Source: Massilia sp. ZL223 (GTDB lineage Bacteria; Pseudomonadota; Gammaproteobacteria; Burkholderiales; Burkholderiaceae_D). From it: a stretch of DNA of 64,000 nt. Shown one piece after another: positions 55,850 through 62,671 of the stretch. Both the position numbers and the translations under genes were made by a program. The stretch lies in contig NZ_JAGPWD010000015.1 of the NCBI RefSeq assembly GCF_018119395.1, positions 1 through 64,000 on the forward strand, written 5' to 3'. How positions within the stretch are numbered: position 1 is the stretch's first letter; every line of letters begins with the position of its first letter. The notes under the pieces were generated by a model. It saw nothing but the letters and a program-made list of their open reading frames with translations. It did no database searches and was not told the DNA's origin.

Positions 55850-58495
55850 ATGCGCACCGATACGCCCCAAACGATCTACCGGAAGGACTATACCCCGCCG
55901 AGTTACCTCGTGGATACTGTCGAGCTCGGCTTCGACCTCGATCCGTCCCGGACCGTCGTCGCCAACCGCATGACCCTGCGCCGCAATCCCGGCAGCAGTC
56001 AGCGGTCGATTGAGCTGCATGGGGAGGATATTGAACTGGTGGCGCTGCGCCTGAACGGCAAGGCCCTCGGCAAGGGCGACTACCGCCTGGCCAACAATAT
56101 CCTGGTCATTCCCGAGGCGCCCGACCAGGTGACCCTCGAGATCGAGACCATCTGCGTTCCCGAGCAGAACACCACCCTGAGCGGGCTGTATGTTTCGAAT
56201 GGGAACTTCTTCACCCAATGCGAAGCGGAAGGTTTCCGCCGCATCACCTTCTTCCCGGACCGCCCCGACGTGATGGCGACCTATACCGTGATGCTGCGCG
56301 CCGACAAGGAGCGCTATCCGGTGCTGCTGTCCAACGGTAACCTCATCGAAGAGGGCGAGCTGGACGACGGCCGCCACTACGCGCTGTGGGAAGACCCGTT
56401 CAAGAAGCCGTCCTATTTGTTCGCCCTGGTGGCGGCGCGCCTGGTGTGCCAGGAAGAGACCTTCCGCCTGGCCGACGGCCGCGACGCCTTGCTGCAGGTG
56501 TGGGTGGAAGAGGGCAACCTCGACAAGACCGACTATGCGATGCAGTCGCTCAAGCACAGCATTCGCTGGGACGAGGAGCGCTACGGCCTCGAGCTCGACC
56601 TGGACCGCTTCATGATCGTCGCCACCAGCGACTTCAACATGGGCGCGATGGAAAACAAGGGCCTGAACATCTTCAACACCAAGTTCGTGCTGGCCAACCC
56701 GCGCGTGGCGACCGACATCGACTTCCAGGGCATCGAAGCGGTGGTGGCGCACGAGTACTTCCACAACTGGACCGGCAACCGCGTCACCTGCCGCGACTGG
56801 TTCCAGCTGTCGCTGAAGGAAGGCCTGACGGTGTTCCGCGACCAGGAATTCACGGCCGACATGATCGGCACCGAGACCGGCCGCGCCGTCACCCGCATCG
56901 ACCAGGTGCGCACCCTGCGCCAGGCCCAGTTCCCGGAAGACGCCGGCCCGATGGCCCACCCGGTGCGTCCCGACTCCTTCGTCGAGATCAACAACTTCTA
57001 CACGGTGACCGTGTACGAGAAGGGCGCCGAAGTGGTGCGCATGTACCAGACCCTGCTGGGCCGCGAAGGCTTCCGCAAGGGCATGGACCTGTATTTCCAG
57101 CGCCATGACGGCCAGGCCGTCGAGTGCGACGACTTCCGCCGCGCGATGGGCGACGCCAACGGCCGCAACCTGGTCCAGTTCGAGCGCTGGTACAGCCAGG
57201 CGGGTACGCCGGTGCTGCGCTTCGAGACCCGCTGGGACGAGACGGCGGGCACCTATACGCTCAAGCTGTTCCAGTCCTGCCCACCGACTCCGGGCCAGCC
57301 GGAGAAGCTGCCCTTCCATATCCCGGTGGCCGTCGGCCTGCTCGACCCGGAGGGCCGCGACATGCAGCTGACCGTCGACGGCGTGGAATACGGCACGACG
57401 GCGGTGCTGGAGCTGACCCAGGCCGAACAGACCTTCGTGTTCACCGGCGTGAACGTGCAGCCGGTGCCGTCCCTGCTGCGCGACTTCTCGGCGCCGGTCA
57501 TCCTGCAGAACGGCTACACCGACAGCGAGCTGCTGCACCTGTTCAGCCATGACAGCGACCCGGTCAACCGCTGGGAAGCCGGCCAGCGCCTGGCCATGGG
57601 CCGCCTGCTCAAGCTGGCCGCCGACGCCAGGCATTCGCCGCGCCTGGACCTGGACGATACCTTTGTCGAAGCCATGCGCAAGATGTTGACCGACGATACG
57701 CTGGACCCGGCGTTCCGCGAGCAGGCCTTGCTGCTGCCTTCGGAAACCATGATCTCGGAGCAGCTCGATACCGTCCATCCGCTGGCCGTGCACACCGCGC
57801 GCCAGTTCATGCGCGCCGACCTCGGCGCGCGCCTGCGCGCCGAGCTGCTGGAACAGTACGAAGCCAACCAGACGCCGGGCCCCTACAGCCCGGATGCGGC
57901 GTCCGCCGGCAAGCGCGCACTGAAGAACCTGGCGCTGGCCTACCTGAACGCGGCGCCGGACGCCGAGAGCGTCGCGCTGGCCCAGCGCCAGTTCGACACG
58001 GCCGACAACATGACCGACCGCGCCGCCGCGCTGAGCGCCCTGATCCAGTCGCGCGTGCCGGAAGCGGCCGATGCGCTGGGCGTGTTCTACGAAGAGTTCA
58101 AGGGCGAGGCCCTGGTCGTGGACAAGTGGTTTACGATGCAGGCCACCGCCTCGACCACCGACGTGGCGGCGGTGCGCGCACTGATGCGCCATCCGGCCTT
58201 CACCTTGCGCAACCCGAACCGTGCACGCAGCCTGGTGGCGGCCTTCTGCGCCAGCAATCCGGTGCAATTCCACGCCCCGGACGGCAGCGGCTACCAGTTC
58301 TGGGCCGAGCAGGTGATCGCGCTCGACGCGCTCAACCCGCAGGTCGCCAGCCGCCTGGCGCGCGCCATGGACCGCTGGCGCCGTTACGCGCCCGAGCTGC
58401 AGGCCCAGATGCAAACGGCCCTGCAGCAGGTGGCCGGACAGCCGGAGCTGTCGAACGACGTGCGCGAAGTGGTCAGCAAGGCCCTTGCCAACTAA
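55850..58495 (+). CDS. pepN: Aminopeptidase N
   Basis: An 881-residue M1 zinc aminopeptidase of the gammaproteobacterial PepN type. The exopeptidase motif GAMEN is at 265-269, and the zinc site HEYFHNW starts at H301 with H305 and E324; E302 is catalytic. The C-terminal half is the alpha-helical domain. It trims peptides in the cytoplasm. The bulged palindrome TTCCGATAC/GTACGGAA at 55767-55791 lies about 60 bases upstream. Confidence 0.96.
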   Translation: MRTDTPQTIYRKDYTPPSYLVDTVELGFDLDPSRTVVANRMTLRRNPGSSQRSIELHGEDIELVALRLNGKALGKGDYRLANNILVIPEAPDQVTLEIETICVPEQNTTLSGLYVSNGNFFTQCEAEGFRRITFFPDRPDVMATYTVMLRADKERYPVLLSNGNLIEEGELDDGRHYALWEDPFKKPSYLFALVAARLVCQEETFRLADGRDALLQVWVEEGNLDKTDYAMQSLKHSIRWDEERYGLELDLDRFMIVATSDFNMGAMENKGLNIFNTKFVLANPRVATDIDFQGIEAVVAHEYFHNWTGNRVTCRDWFQLSLKEGLTVFRDQEFTADMIGTETGRAVTRIDQVRTLRQAQFPEDAGPMAHPVRPDSFVEINNFYTVTVYEKGAEVVRMYQTLLGREGFRKGMDLYFQRHDGQAVECDDFRRAMGDANGRNLVQFERWYSQAGTPVLRFETRWDETAGTYTLKLFQSCPPTPGQPEKLPFHIPVAVGLLDPEGRDMQLTVDGVEYGTTAVLELTQAEQTFVFTGVNVQPVPSLLRDFSAPVILQNGYTDSELLHLFSHDSDPVNRWEAGQRLAMGRLLKLAADARHSPRLDLDDTFVEAMRKMLTDDTLDPAFREQALLLPSETMISEQLDTVHPLAVHTARQFMRADLGARLRAELLEQYEANQTPGPYSPDAASAGKRALKNLALAYLNAAPDAESVALAQRQFDTADNMTDRAAALSALIQSRVPEAADALGVFYEEFKGEALVVDKWFTMQATASTTDVAAVRALMRHPAFTLRNPNRARSLVAAFCASNPVQFHAPDGSGYQFWAEQVIALDALNPQVASRLARAMDRWRRYAPELQAQMQTALQQVAGQPELSNDVREVVSKALAN

Positions 58496-58528
58496 AAGAA
58501 TTCAATCACCATCCAACAAAGGAAGTCC

Positions 58529-59530
58529 ATGAAACGCGTCAGCCTTACGCAATACCTGGTGGAGGAACAGCGCCTCCACCAGAACATCAACGCCGAGCTG
58601 CGCCTCCTGATCGAAGTGGTGGCGCGTGCGTGCAAGCGCATCAGCTACTCGGTCAGCAAAGGCGCGCTGGGTGAAGTCCTGGGCAGTGCCGAGACCGAGA
58701 ACATCCAGGGCGAAGTCCAGAAGAAGCTCGACGTGATCTCGAACGAAATCCTGCTCGAAGCCAACGAGTGGGGCGGCCACCTGGCCGCGATGGCCTCGGA
58801 AGAGATGGAAACCATCCGCCAGATTCCGAGCCGCTATCCGAAGGGCGAATTCCTGCTGCTGTTCGATCCGCTGGACGGCTCGTCGAACATCGACGTGAAC
58901 GTGTCGATCGGCACCATCTTCTCGGTGCTGAAGGCGCCGGAAGGCATGGCCGAGCCGACCGAGCAGGACTTCCTGCAGCCCGGCGCCACCCAGGTGGCGG
59001 CCGGCTATGCCGTGTATGGCCCGCAGACCATGCTGGTCCTGACCACCGGCAACGGCGTGCATTGCTTCACCCTGGACCGCGAGATGGGTTCCTGGGTGCT
59101 GACCCAGAGCGACATGAAGATCCCGGAATCGACCAAGGAATTCGCGATCAACATGTCGAACAAGCGCCACTGGCATCCGCCGGTGCAGCGCTATGTCGAC
59201 GAGCTGCTGGCTGGCAAGACGGGTCCGCGCGGCAAGGACTTCAACATGCGCTGGATCGCCTCGATGGTGGCCGACGTGCACCGCATCCTGAACCGCGGCG
59301 GCGTCTTCATGTACCCGGCCGACCTGCGCGACCCGGGCTCGCCGGGCAAGCTGCGCCTGATGTACGAAGCCAATCCGATGGCGATGATCGTCGAGCAGGC
59401 CGGCGGCGCCGCCACCGATGGCAAGGGCCGCATCCTGGACATCCCGCCGACCAAGCTGCACCAGCGCGTGCCGGTCTTCCTGGGTTCCAAGGAAGAGGTC
59501 GAAGTGGTGACGGGCTACCACGCGCAATAA
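58529..59530 (+). CDS. fbp: Class I fructose-1,6-bisphosphatase
   Basis: A 333-residue gluconeogenic enzyme. [23 protein letters not shown] holds the metal-binding aspartates, and [21 protein letters not shown] the substrate-binding loop. AAAGGAAGTCC precedes the ATG, 33 bases after pepN, so the two are probably co-transcribed. A large stepped hairpin follows the stop. Confidence 0.96.
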   Translation: MKRVSLTQYLVEEQRLHQNINAELRLLIEVVARACKRISYSVSKGALGEVLGSAETENIQGEVQKKLDVISNEILLEANEWGGHLAAMASEEMETIRQIPSRYPKGEFLLLFDPLDGSSNIDVNVSIGTIFSVLKAPEGMAEPTEQDFLQPGATQVAAGYAVYGPQTMLVLTTGNGVHCFTLDREMGSWVLTQSDMKIPESTKEFAINMSNKRHWHPPVQRYVDELLAGKTGPRGKDFNMRWIASMVADVHRILNRGGVFMYPADLRDPGSPGKLRLMYEANPMAMIVEQAGGAATDGKGRILDIPPTKLHQRVPVFLGSKEEVEVVTGYHAQ

Positions 59531-59540
59531 TATTTTTGCA

Positions 59541-59599
59541 ATAACGCCGCTCGCTTGCAAGGTGTATCACAATACACACTAGCAAGTTTGTGGCGTTAT
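59541..59599 (+). other. Three-step symmetrical hairpin between fbp and tRNA-Thr
   Basis: The 59 bases fold onto themselves in three perfect steps: ATAACGCC with GGCGTTAT, CTTGC with GCAAG, and GTGTAT with ATACAC around a CACA loop. The steps are separated by 5/5 and 3/4 unpaired bases. It begins ten bases after the fbp stop and ends 22 bases before the tRNA. No T-tract follows, so it is not a standard terminator. Confidence 0.7.
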
Positions 59600-59603
59600 T
59601 TGC

Positions 59604-59609
59604 TAGAAT
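59604..59609 (+). promoter_or_regulatory. Possible -10 box of tRNA-Thr
   Basis: TAGAAT lies 11 bases before the first tRNA base. No convincing -35 hexamer is found at the usual distance. Confidence 0.35.
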
Positions 59610-59620
59610 ACGGTGTTTTC

Positions 59621-59696
59621 GCCGCTGTAGCTCAGTCGGTAGAGCAGCGCATTCGTAATGCGAAGGTCACCAGTTCGATTCCGGTCAGCGGCACCA
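59621..59696 (+). tRNA. tRNA-Thr (anticodon CGU)
   Basis: A 76-base cloverleaf with CCA encoded. The acceptor stem GCCGCTG/CAGCGGC is perfect. The D arm is GCTC/GAGC, the anticodon loop TTCGTAA gives CGT (reads ACG, threonine), and the T arm ACCAG-TTCGATT-CCGGT has one mismatched pair. It lies downstream of fbp and immediately before an arsenic-resistance-type cluster. Confidence 0.95.
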
Positions 59697-59715
59697 AGAA
59701 TTCAGTAATAAGGTC

Positions 59716-59755
59716 AAAGGGTTACAGGCGAGAGCATGTAACCCTTTTTCTTTTT
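59716..59755 (+). terminator. Intrinsic terminator of tRNA-Thr
   Basis: AAAGGGTTACA pairs with TGTAACCCTTT (11 base pairs, ten-base loop) and is followed by TTCTTTTT, 20 bases after the tRNA. Confidence 0.88.
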
Positions 59756-59818
59756 GCCGACTCTTCTCCTGTTGTGTCACTGTGTTGAAAAAGGGCGAGA
59801 TCGGTGCGCGAGAAATGA

Positions 59819-59905
59819 TCGAGCAAAGGCGAACTGCTGCGCTTGCTTGGCCGTTTCAATGAGGCTAACGCCGTGCTTAAGGCTGTGCCGGCGGACGGGG
59901 CATAG
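59819..59905 (+). pseudogene. Possible relic of a TPR-type gene
   Basis: In the otherwise empty 330 bases between the tRNA and the ars genes, one short frame reads KGELLRLLGRFNEANAVLKA before a stop, which resembles part of a tetratricopeptide repeat. There is a stop immediately upstream and no start. It may be chance. The rest of the gap holds only the terminator and the arsN2 promoter region. Confidence 0.3.
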
Positions 59906-59974
59906 CGAGTTCGGGCAGATGAACTCATCCCATCGCCTTCAAGAACGGCCCCGCCTCATGGACTGCTTGACGGA

Positions 59975-60028
59975 TTGACAAAAACGCCTCGGTTCGCCAA
60001 TATGGTTGTAAATGACAACGGATTGGCG
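59975..60028 (+). promoter_or_regulatory. Promoter and palindromic operator of marR-arsN2
   Basis: A consensus -35 TTGACA (59975-59980) is followed after 17 bases by CAATAT (59998-60003) as a weak -10. Overlapping the -10 and reaching the start codon is a nested palindrome: CGCCAAT (59995-60001) with ATTGGCG (60022-60028), and GTTGT with ACAAC inside it. A MarR dimer binding here would block transcription, consistent with autoregulation by the encoded MarR domain. Confidence 0.6.
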
Positions 60029-60030
60029 TG

Positions 60031-60927
60031 ATGAATACCCCGACATTATTGCGAGACCTGGTCCGCGAGTACGTGCGTTCACAGCGCCGTACCGCCAATT
60101 GCGGCGACACGGCGTCGACCGTCCAGTGCCACATCCTTACTGAATTGCTGCGTGCCGAGCCGTGTACCCAACAAGAGCTGGCCGCCCGGCTGATGCTCGA
60201 CAAAGGCTGGATCAGCCGGGGATTGGATCGCCTGGCTGAGGAAGGGCTGGTCACGCGGACGCCGGACCCGGCCGATAGGCGACGGGTTCAAATACGGCTG
60301 ACCCCGGCAGGGAAGGGGCGCGCGCTGGCGCTCGACGGCCGGCTCGACATGCACGCCAAGGCCTTGCTCGGCGGCCTGACGGCGGACGAAGAAGACCAGT
60401 TGGCGCCCCTGCTGGCGAAAGTGCTGGGAAGCCTGCGCGCAGACCGCTGTGCGGGGAAATGTTCAGTAGGTGCGCGGGACGCCACGTACCGGCGCGCCGA
60501 CCGCGCCGACTGGCCGGCAATTGAAGCCTTGCTGCGTGCAGGACACCTGCCCGTGGAAGGCGCGGCTGAGCACATCGCGCACTTCACGGTCGGGACGGCG
60601 TCGAGGGGCATCTTCGCGGCCGGTGGCTTTGAGCCGCACGGCGCCTATGCCTTGCTGCGTTCCTTTGTCGTCGCGGAGGCGGAGCAGGGACGCAGCCACG
60701 GAACCGATCTGCTTCGGCATGTTCTGCTCGATGCGCGGCAGGCAGGCATCGAGACTGTTTTTCTACTGACCCAAACCGCCGAACAATTCTTTGCCCGCTT
60801 CGGGTTCAAGCCAATCGAGCGCGACGACGCCCCGCCGGCGATACGACAGACAAGCGAGTTCACCAGTCTATGCCCCGCCAGCGCCCGCCTGATGGCGTTA
60901 TCTCTCTGCGACTTGAATGTCACCTGA
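60031..60927 (+). CDS. arsN2: MarR regulator fused to ArsN2-type N-acetyltransferase
   Basis: A 298-residue fusion. Residues ~1-145 are a MarR winged-helix domain (LLRAEPCTQQELAARLMLDKGWISRGLDRLAEEGLV, DRRRVQIRLTPAGK). Residues ~150-298 are a GNAT acyltransferase with LLRSFVVAEAEQGRSHGTDLL as acetyl-CoA region and FFARFGFKPIERDDAPPAIRQT as in ArsN2. ArsN2-type enzymes are found in arsenic-resistance operons and some acetylate organoarsenicals; the substrate here is inferred from neighbours. A palindrome ends at the start codon. A GTG at 60028 is an alternative start. Confidence 0.85.
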   Translation: MNTPTLLRDLVREYVRSQRRTANCGDTASTVQCHILTELLRAEPCTQQELAARLMLDKGWISRGLDRLAEEGLVTRTPDPADRRRVQIRLTPAGKGRALALDGRLDMHAKALLGGLTADEEDQLAPLLAKVLGSLRADRCAGKCSVGARDATYRRADRADWPAIEALLRAGHLPVEGAAEHIAHFTVGTASRGIFAAGGFEPHGAYALLRSFVVAEAEQGRSHGTDLLRHVLLDARQAGIETVFLLTQTAEQFFARFGFKPIERDDAPPAIRQTSEFTSLCPASARLMALSLCDLNVT

Positions 60928-61021
60928 CGCCGCCGCTATCTGCGCCATCTATAACCACTACGTGCTGGCCACGGCGATCACGTTCGACGTGGGATATTGG
61001 CAGCTGAACCTCGGCAGATAA
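60917..61021 (+). pseudogene. arsN1-like acetyltransferase remnant with internal deletion
   Basis: A 34-residue frame starting ATG at 60917, overlapping the arsN2 stop by 11 bases. It reads SPDAAAICAIYNHYVLATAITFD, the N-terminus of phosphinothricin-acetyltransferase/ArsN1-like enzymes, and then directly DVGYWQLNLGR, which resembles the C-terminus of the same family. About 120 middle residues, including the acetyl-CoA site, are missing, so it cannot be active. Confidence 0.65.
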
Positions 61022-61049
61022 AGGCCAGGTTAGACTTGCATCGGTGTGT

Positions 61050-61376
61050 CTACAGGTCGGCGATCACCAGTTTGAACTGCTGGAGCCGCTCCGGGTTCAC
61101 GCAGTAGCAGACCCGCTGCACGTCGGACGAGCCTTCGATGAGACCAGCGTCTTTCAGAATCGAGACGTGTTTCGAGATCGTCGACGGCGCCAGCGGCAGC
61201 ACGTCGGCAAGGCTTCCGAAGTAGCACTCGCCGAAATCGATCAGGTGGCGGAGCAACTGGATGCGTGCGGGATGCGCAAGCGCCTTGCACATGCGCGCCA
61301 GGTCATCGGCATCGATTTCCGTGGTGCGTGAGCGAGGCGCGGTCGGGGGGCAGCAGGACGTTGACATTGGATTCAT
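61050..61376 (-). CDS. arsR: ArsR-family metalloregulator
   Basis: A 108-residue winged-helix repressor. The helix-turn-helix region is LPLAPSTISKHVSILKDAGLIEG, and the preceding ALAHPARIQLLRHLIDFGECYFG is typical of ArsR proteins. Cysteines occur as a pair near the N-terminus (STSCCPPT), at FGECYFG and at RVCYCVNPE; the last pair or the N-terminal pair could bind As(III). It is the last gene of the minus-strand unit, 28 bases after the MFS gene. ATG 61376 and ATG 61367 are both possible. Confidence 0.88.
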   Translation of the reverse strand: MNPMSTSCCPPTAPRSRTTEIDADDLARMCKALAHPARIQLLRHLIDFGECYFGSLADVLPLAPSTISKHVSILKDAGLIEGSSDVQRVCYCVNPERLQQFKLVIADL

Positions 61377-61404
61377 TCGTTGTTTGGCGAACGCAGAATA
61401 GAGC

Positions 61405-62619
61405 TCAGGCGGCACCTTTGTCAAAGGATTTGACGGAGCGAGGCCGGCTTTCAGCAGCGACTGCCCGCAGGAAGAGGGCAAGCGAAACAAGGGACATCGC
61501 CAGCAATATGGACAACAGCACGCCAGGGGCGCTGTCATGGCGCAACAGCGTTGCGGCGACAAGCGGCCCCGCGGCTTTCGATAGCAGCGAAGGACCTGCC
61601 ATGGCGCCCGCGATGGCGCCATAGTTTTCGCGACCGAACAGGGCCTGTGGAATCGAACCGCGCACGATCGTCAGGATGCCGTTGCTCGCGCCGTAAAGCA
61701 TGCAGAACATGGCCACCATCCACGCCTGCGAGCCGGCCAGTACGAGGATGAGCAGGGCCGCGGGCAGCATCGAGAAGGTGAGCACGCCAACCGTCTGCGG
61801 TGGCGTGTTGCGTGCGAACACCATCTCGGCGATACGCCCGGCCACCTGCATCGGACCGATCAGCGCGGCCAGGAGGACTGCCATTGAGGCCGTCTGTCCC
61901 ATGCGCTCGAGCAGGGGGATCAGATGGACCGCCATGGCGGAGAAGATGAAGGTGTTGGCCGAAAACGCCAAAGCCAGGGTCCAGAAGACCGGATGGCGCA
62001 GCGCCTCGGCCAGCGTGTGGCTGCGGCGCTTGCTGGCGAAGCCATGCTGCCCTTGCGGCTTGGGATCGGCGCTGAGACAGAGATGCAAGGGCATGCACAC
62101 GGCGAGCTGCGCGACGCCATACCACAGATAGGTGTCGCGCCAGCCGAACATCGCATCGAGCCTGGCGGTGAGGGGCCAGAACAGGGTGCTGGCAAAGCCG
62201 CCGAACAGCGTCAGTGTCGAGATCGCCCGCCGTGTATCGAATCCGTGCTTGCGGTTGATCGTGGCGAAAGCGGCTTCGTACAAGGTGAGCGCCATCGCGA
62301 TGCCGATCAGTGTCCATGCGAGATAGAAGGAGATGGCGTCGCTGGAACGACTGAGCCACACGAGTCCGATCGCGCAGAGCAAGGAGCCGGCGGCCATGAT
62401 GTAGCGGCCACCGTAGCGGTCGAGCAGCACGCCGGCCGGCGTGGCCGCCAGCCCGGCGACCAGCAGGCTCCAGGAAAACGCGCCGAAGACGAGTTCGGGC
62501 GCGAGGCCCAGATCGCGCTGCATACCGGGCGCCATGATGGTGAAGGCGTAGTACAGCGATCCCCAGGAAACGATCTGGGTAAGGGCAAGAATGCCGATGG
62601 TTCTGGATGGCTGATGCAT
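61405..62619 (-). CDS. MFS transporter, probable arsenical efflux
   Basis: A 404-residue twelve-helix major facilitator. It has PAGVLLDRYGGRYIMAAGSLLCAIG (motif A region) and GRENYGAIAGAMAGPSLLSKAAGPL in the second half. It is placed between ArsR and an ArsO-like flavoprotein, as are MFS permeases of several ars operons, so export of arsenite, an arsenical or a related product is likely; the sequence alone does not show the substrate. GGAG lies seven bases before the ATG. Confidence 0.82.
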   Translation of the reverse strand: MHQPSRTIGILALTQIVSWGSLYYAFTIMAPGMQRDLGLAPELVFGAFSWSLLVAGLAATPAGVLLDRYGGRYIMAAGSLLCAIGLVWLSRSSDAISFYLAWTLIGIAMALTLYEAAFATINRKHGFDTRRAISTLTLFGGFASTLFWPLTARLDAMFGWRDTYLWYGVAQLAVCMPLHLCLSADPKPQGQHGFASKRRSHTLAEALRHPVFWTLALAFSANTFIFSAMAVHLIPLLERMGQTASMAVLLAALIGPMQVAGRIAEMVFARNTPPQTVGVLTFSMLPAALLILVLAGSQAWMVAMFCMLYGASNGILTIVRGSIPQALFGRENYGAIAGAMAGPSLLSKAAGPLVAATLLRHDSAPGVLLSILLAMSLVSLALFLRAVAAESRPRSVKSFDKGAA

Positions 62620-62671
62620 GGGGAACTCCGGGACGGCGCCGCCGGCGCACGCCGGCGGCAGGATCGAGCGC

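Noticed and set aside
59697..60030. A plus-strand 74-codon and a minus-strand 109-codon frame between the tRNA and arsN2
   Set aside because: No ribosome-binding sites or recognisable domains; the minus frame runs through the arsN2 promoter and coding start.
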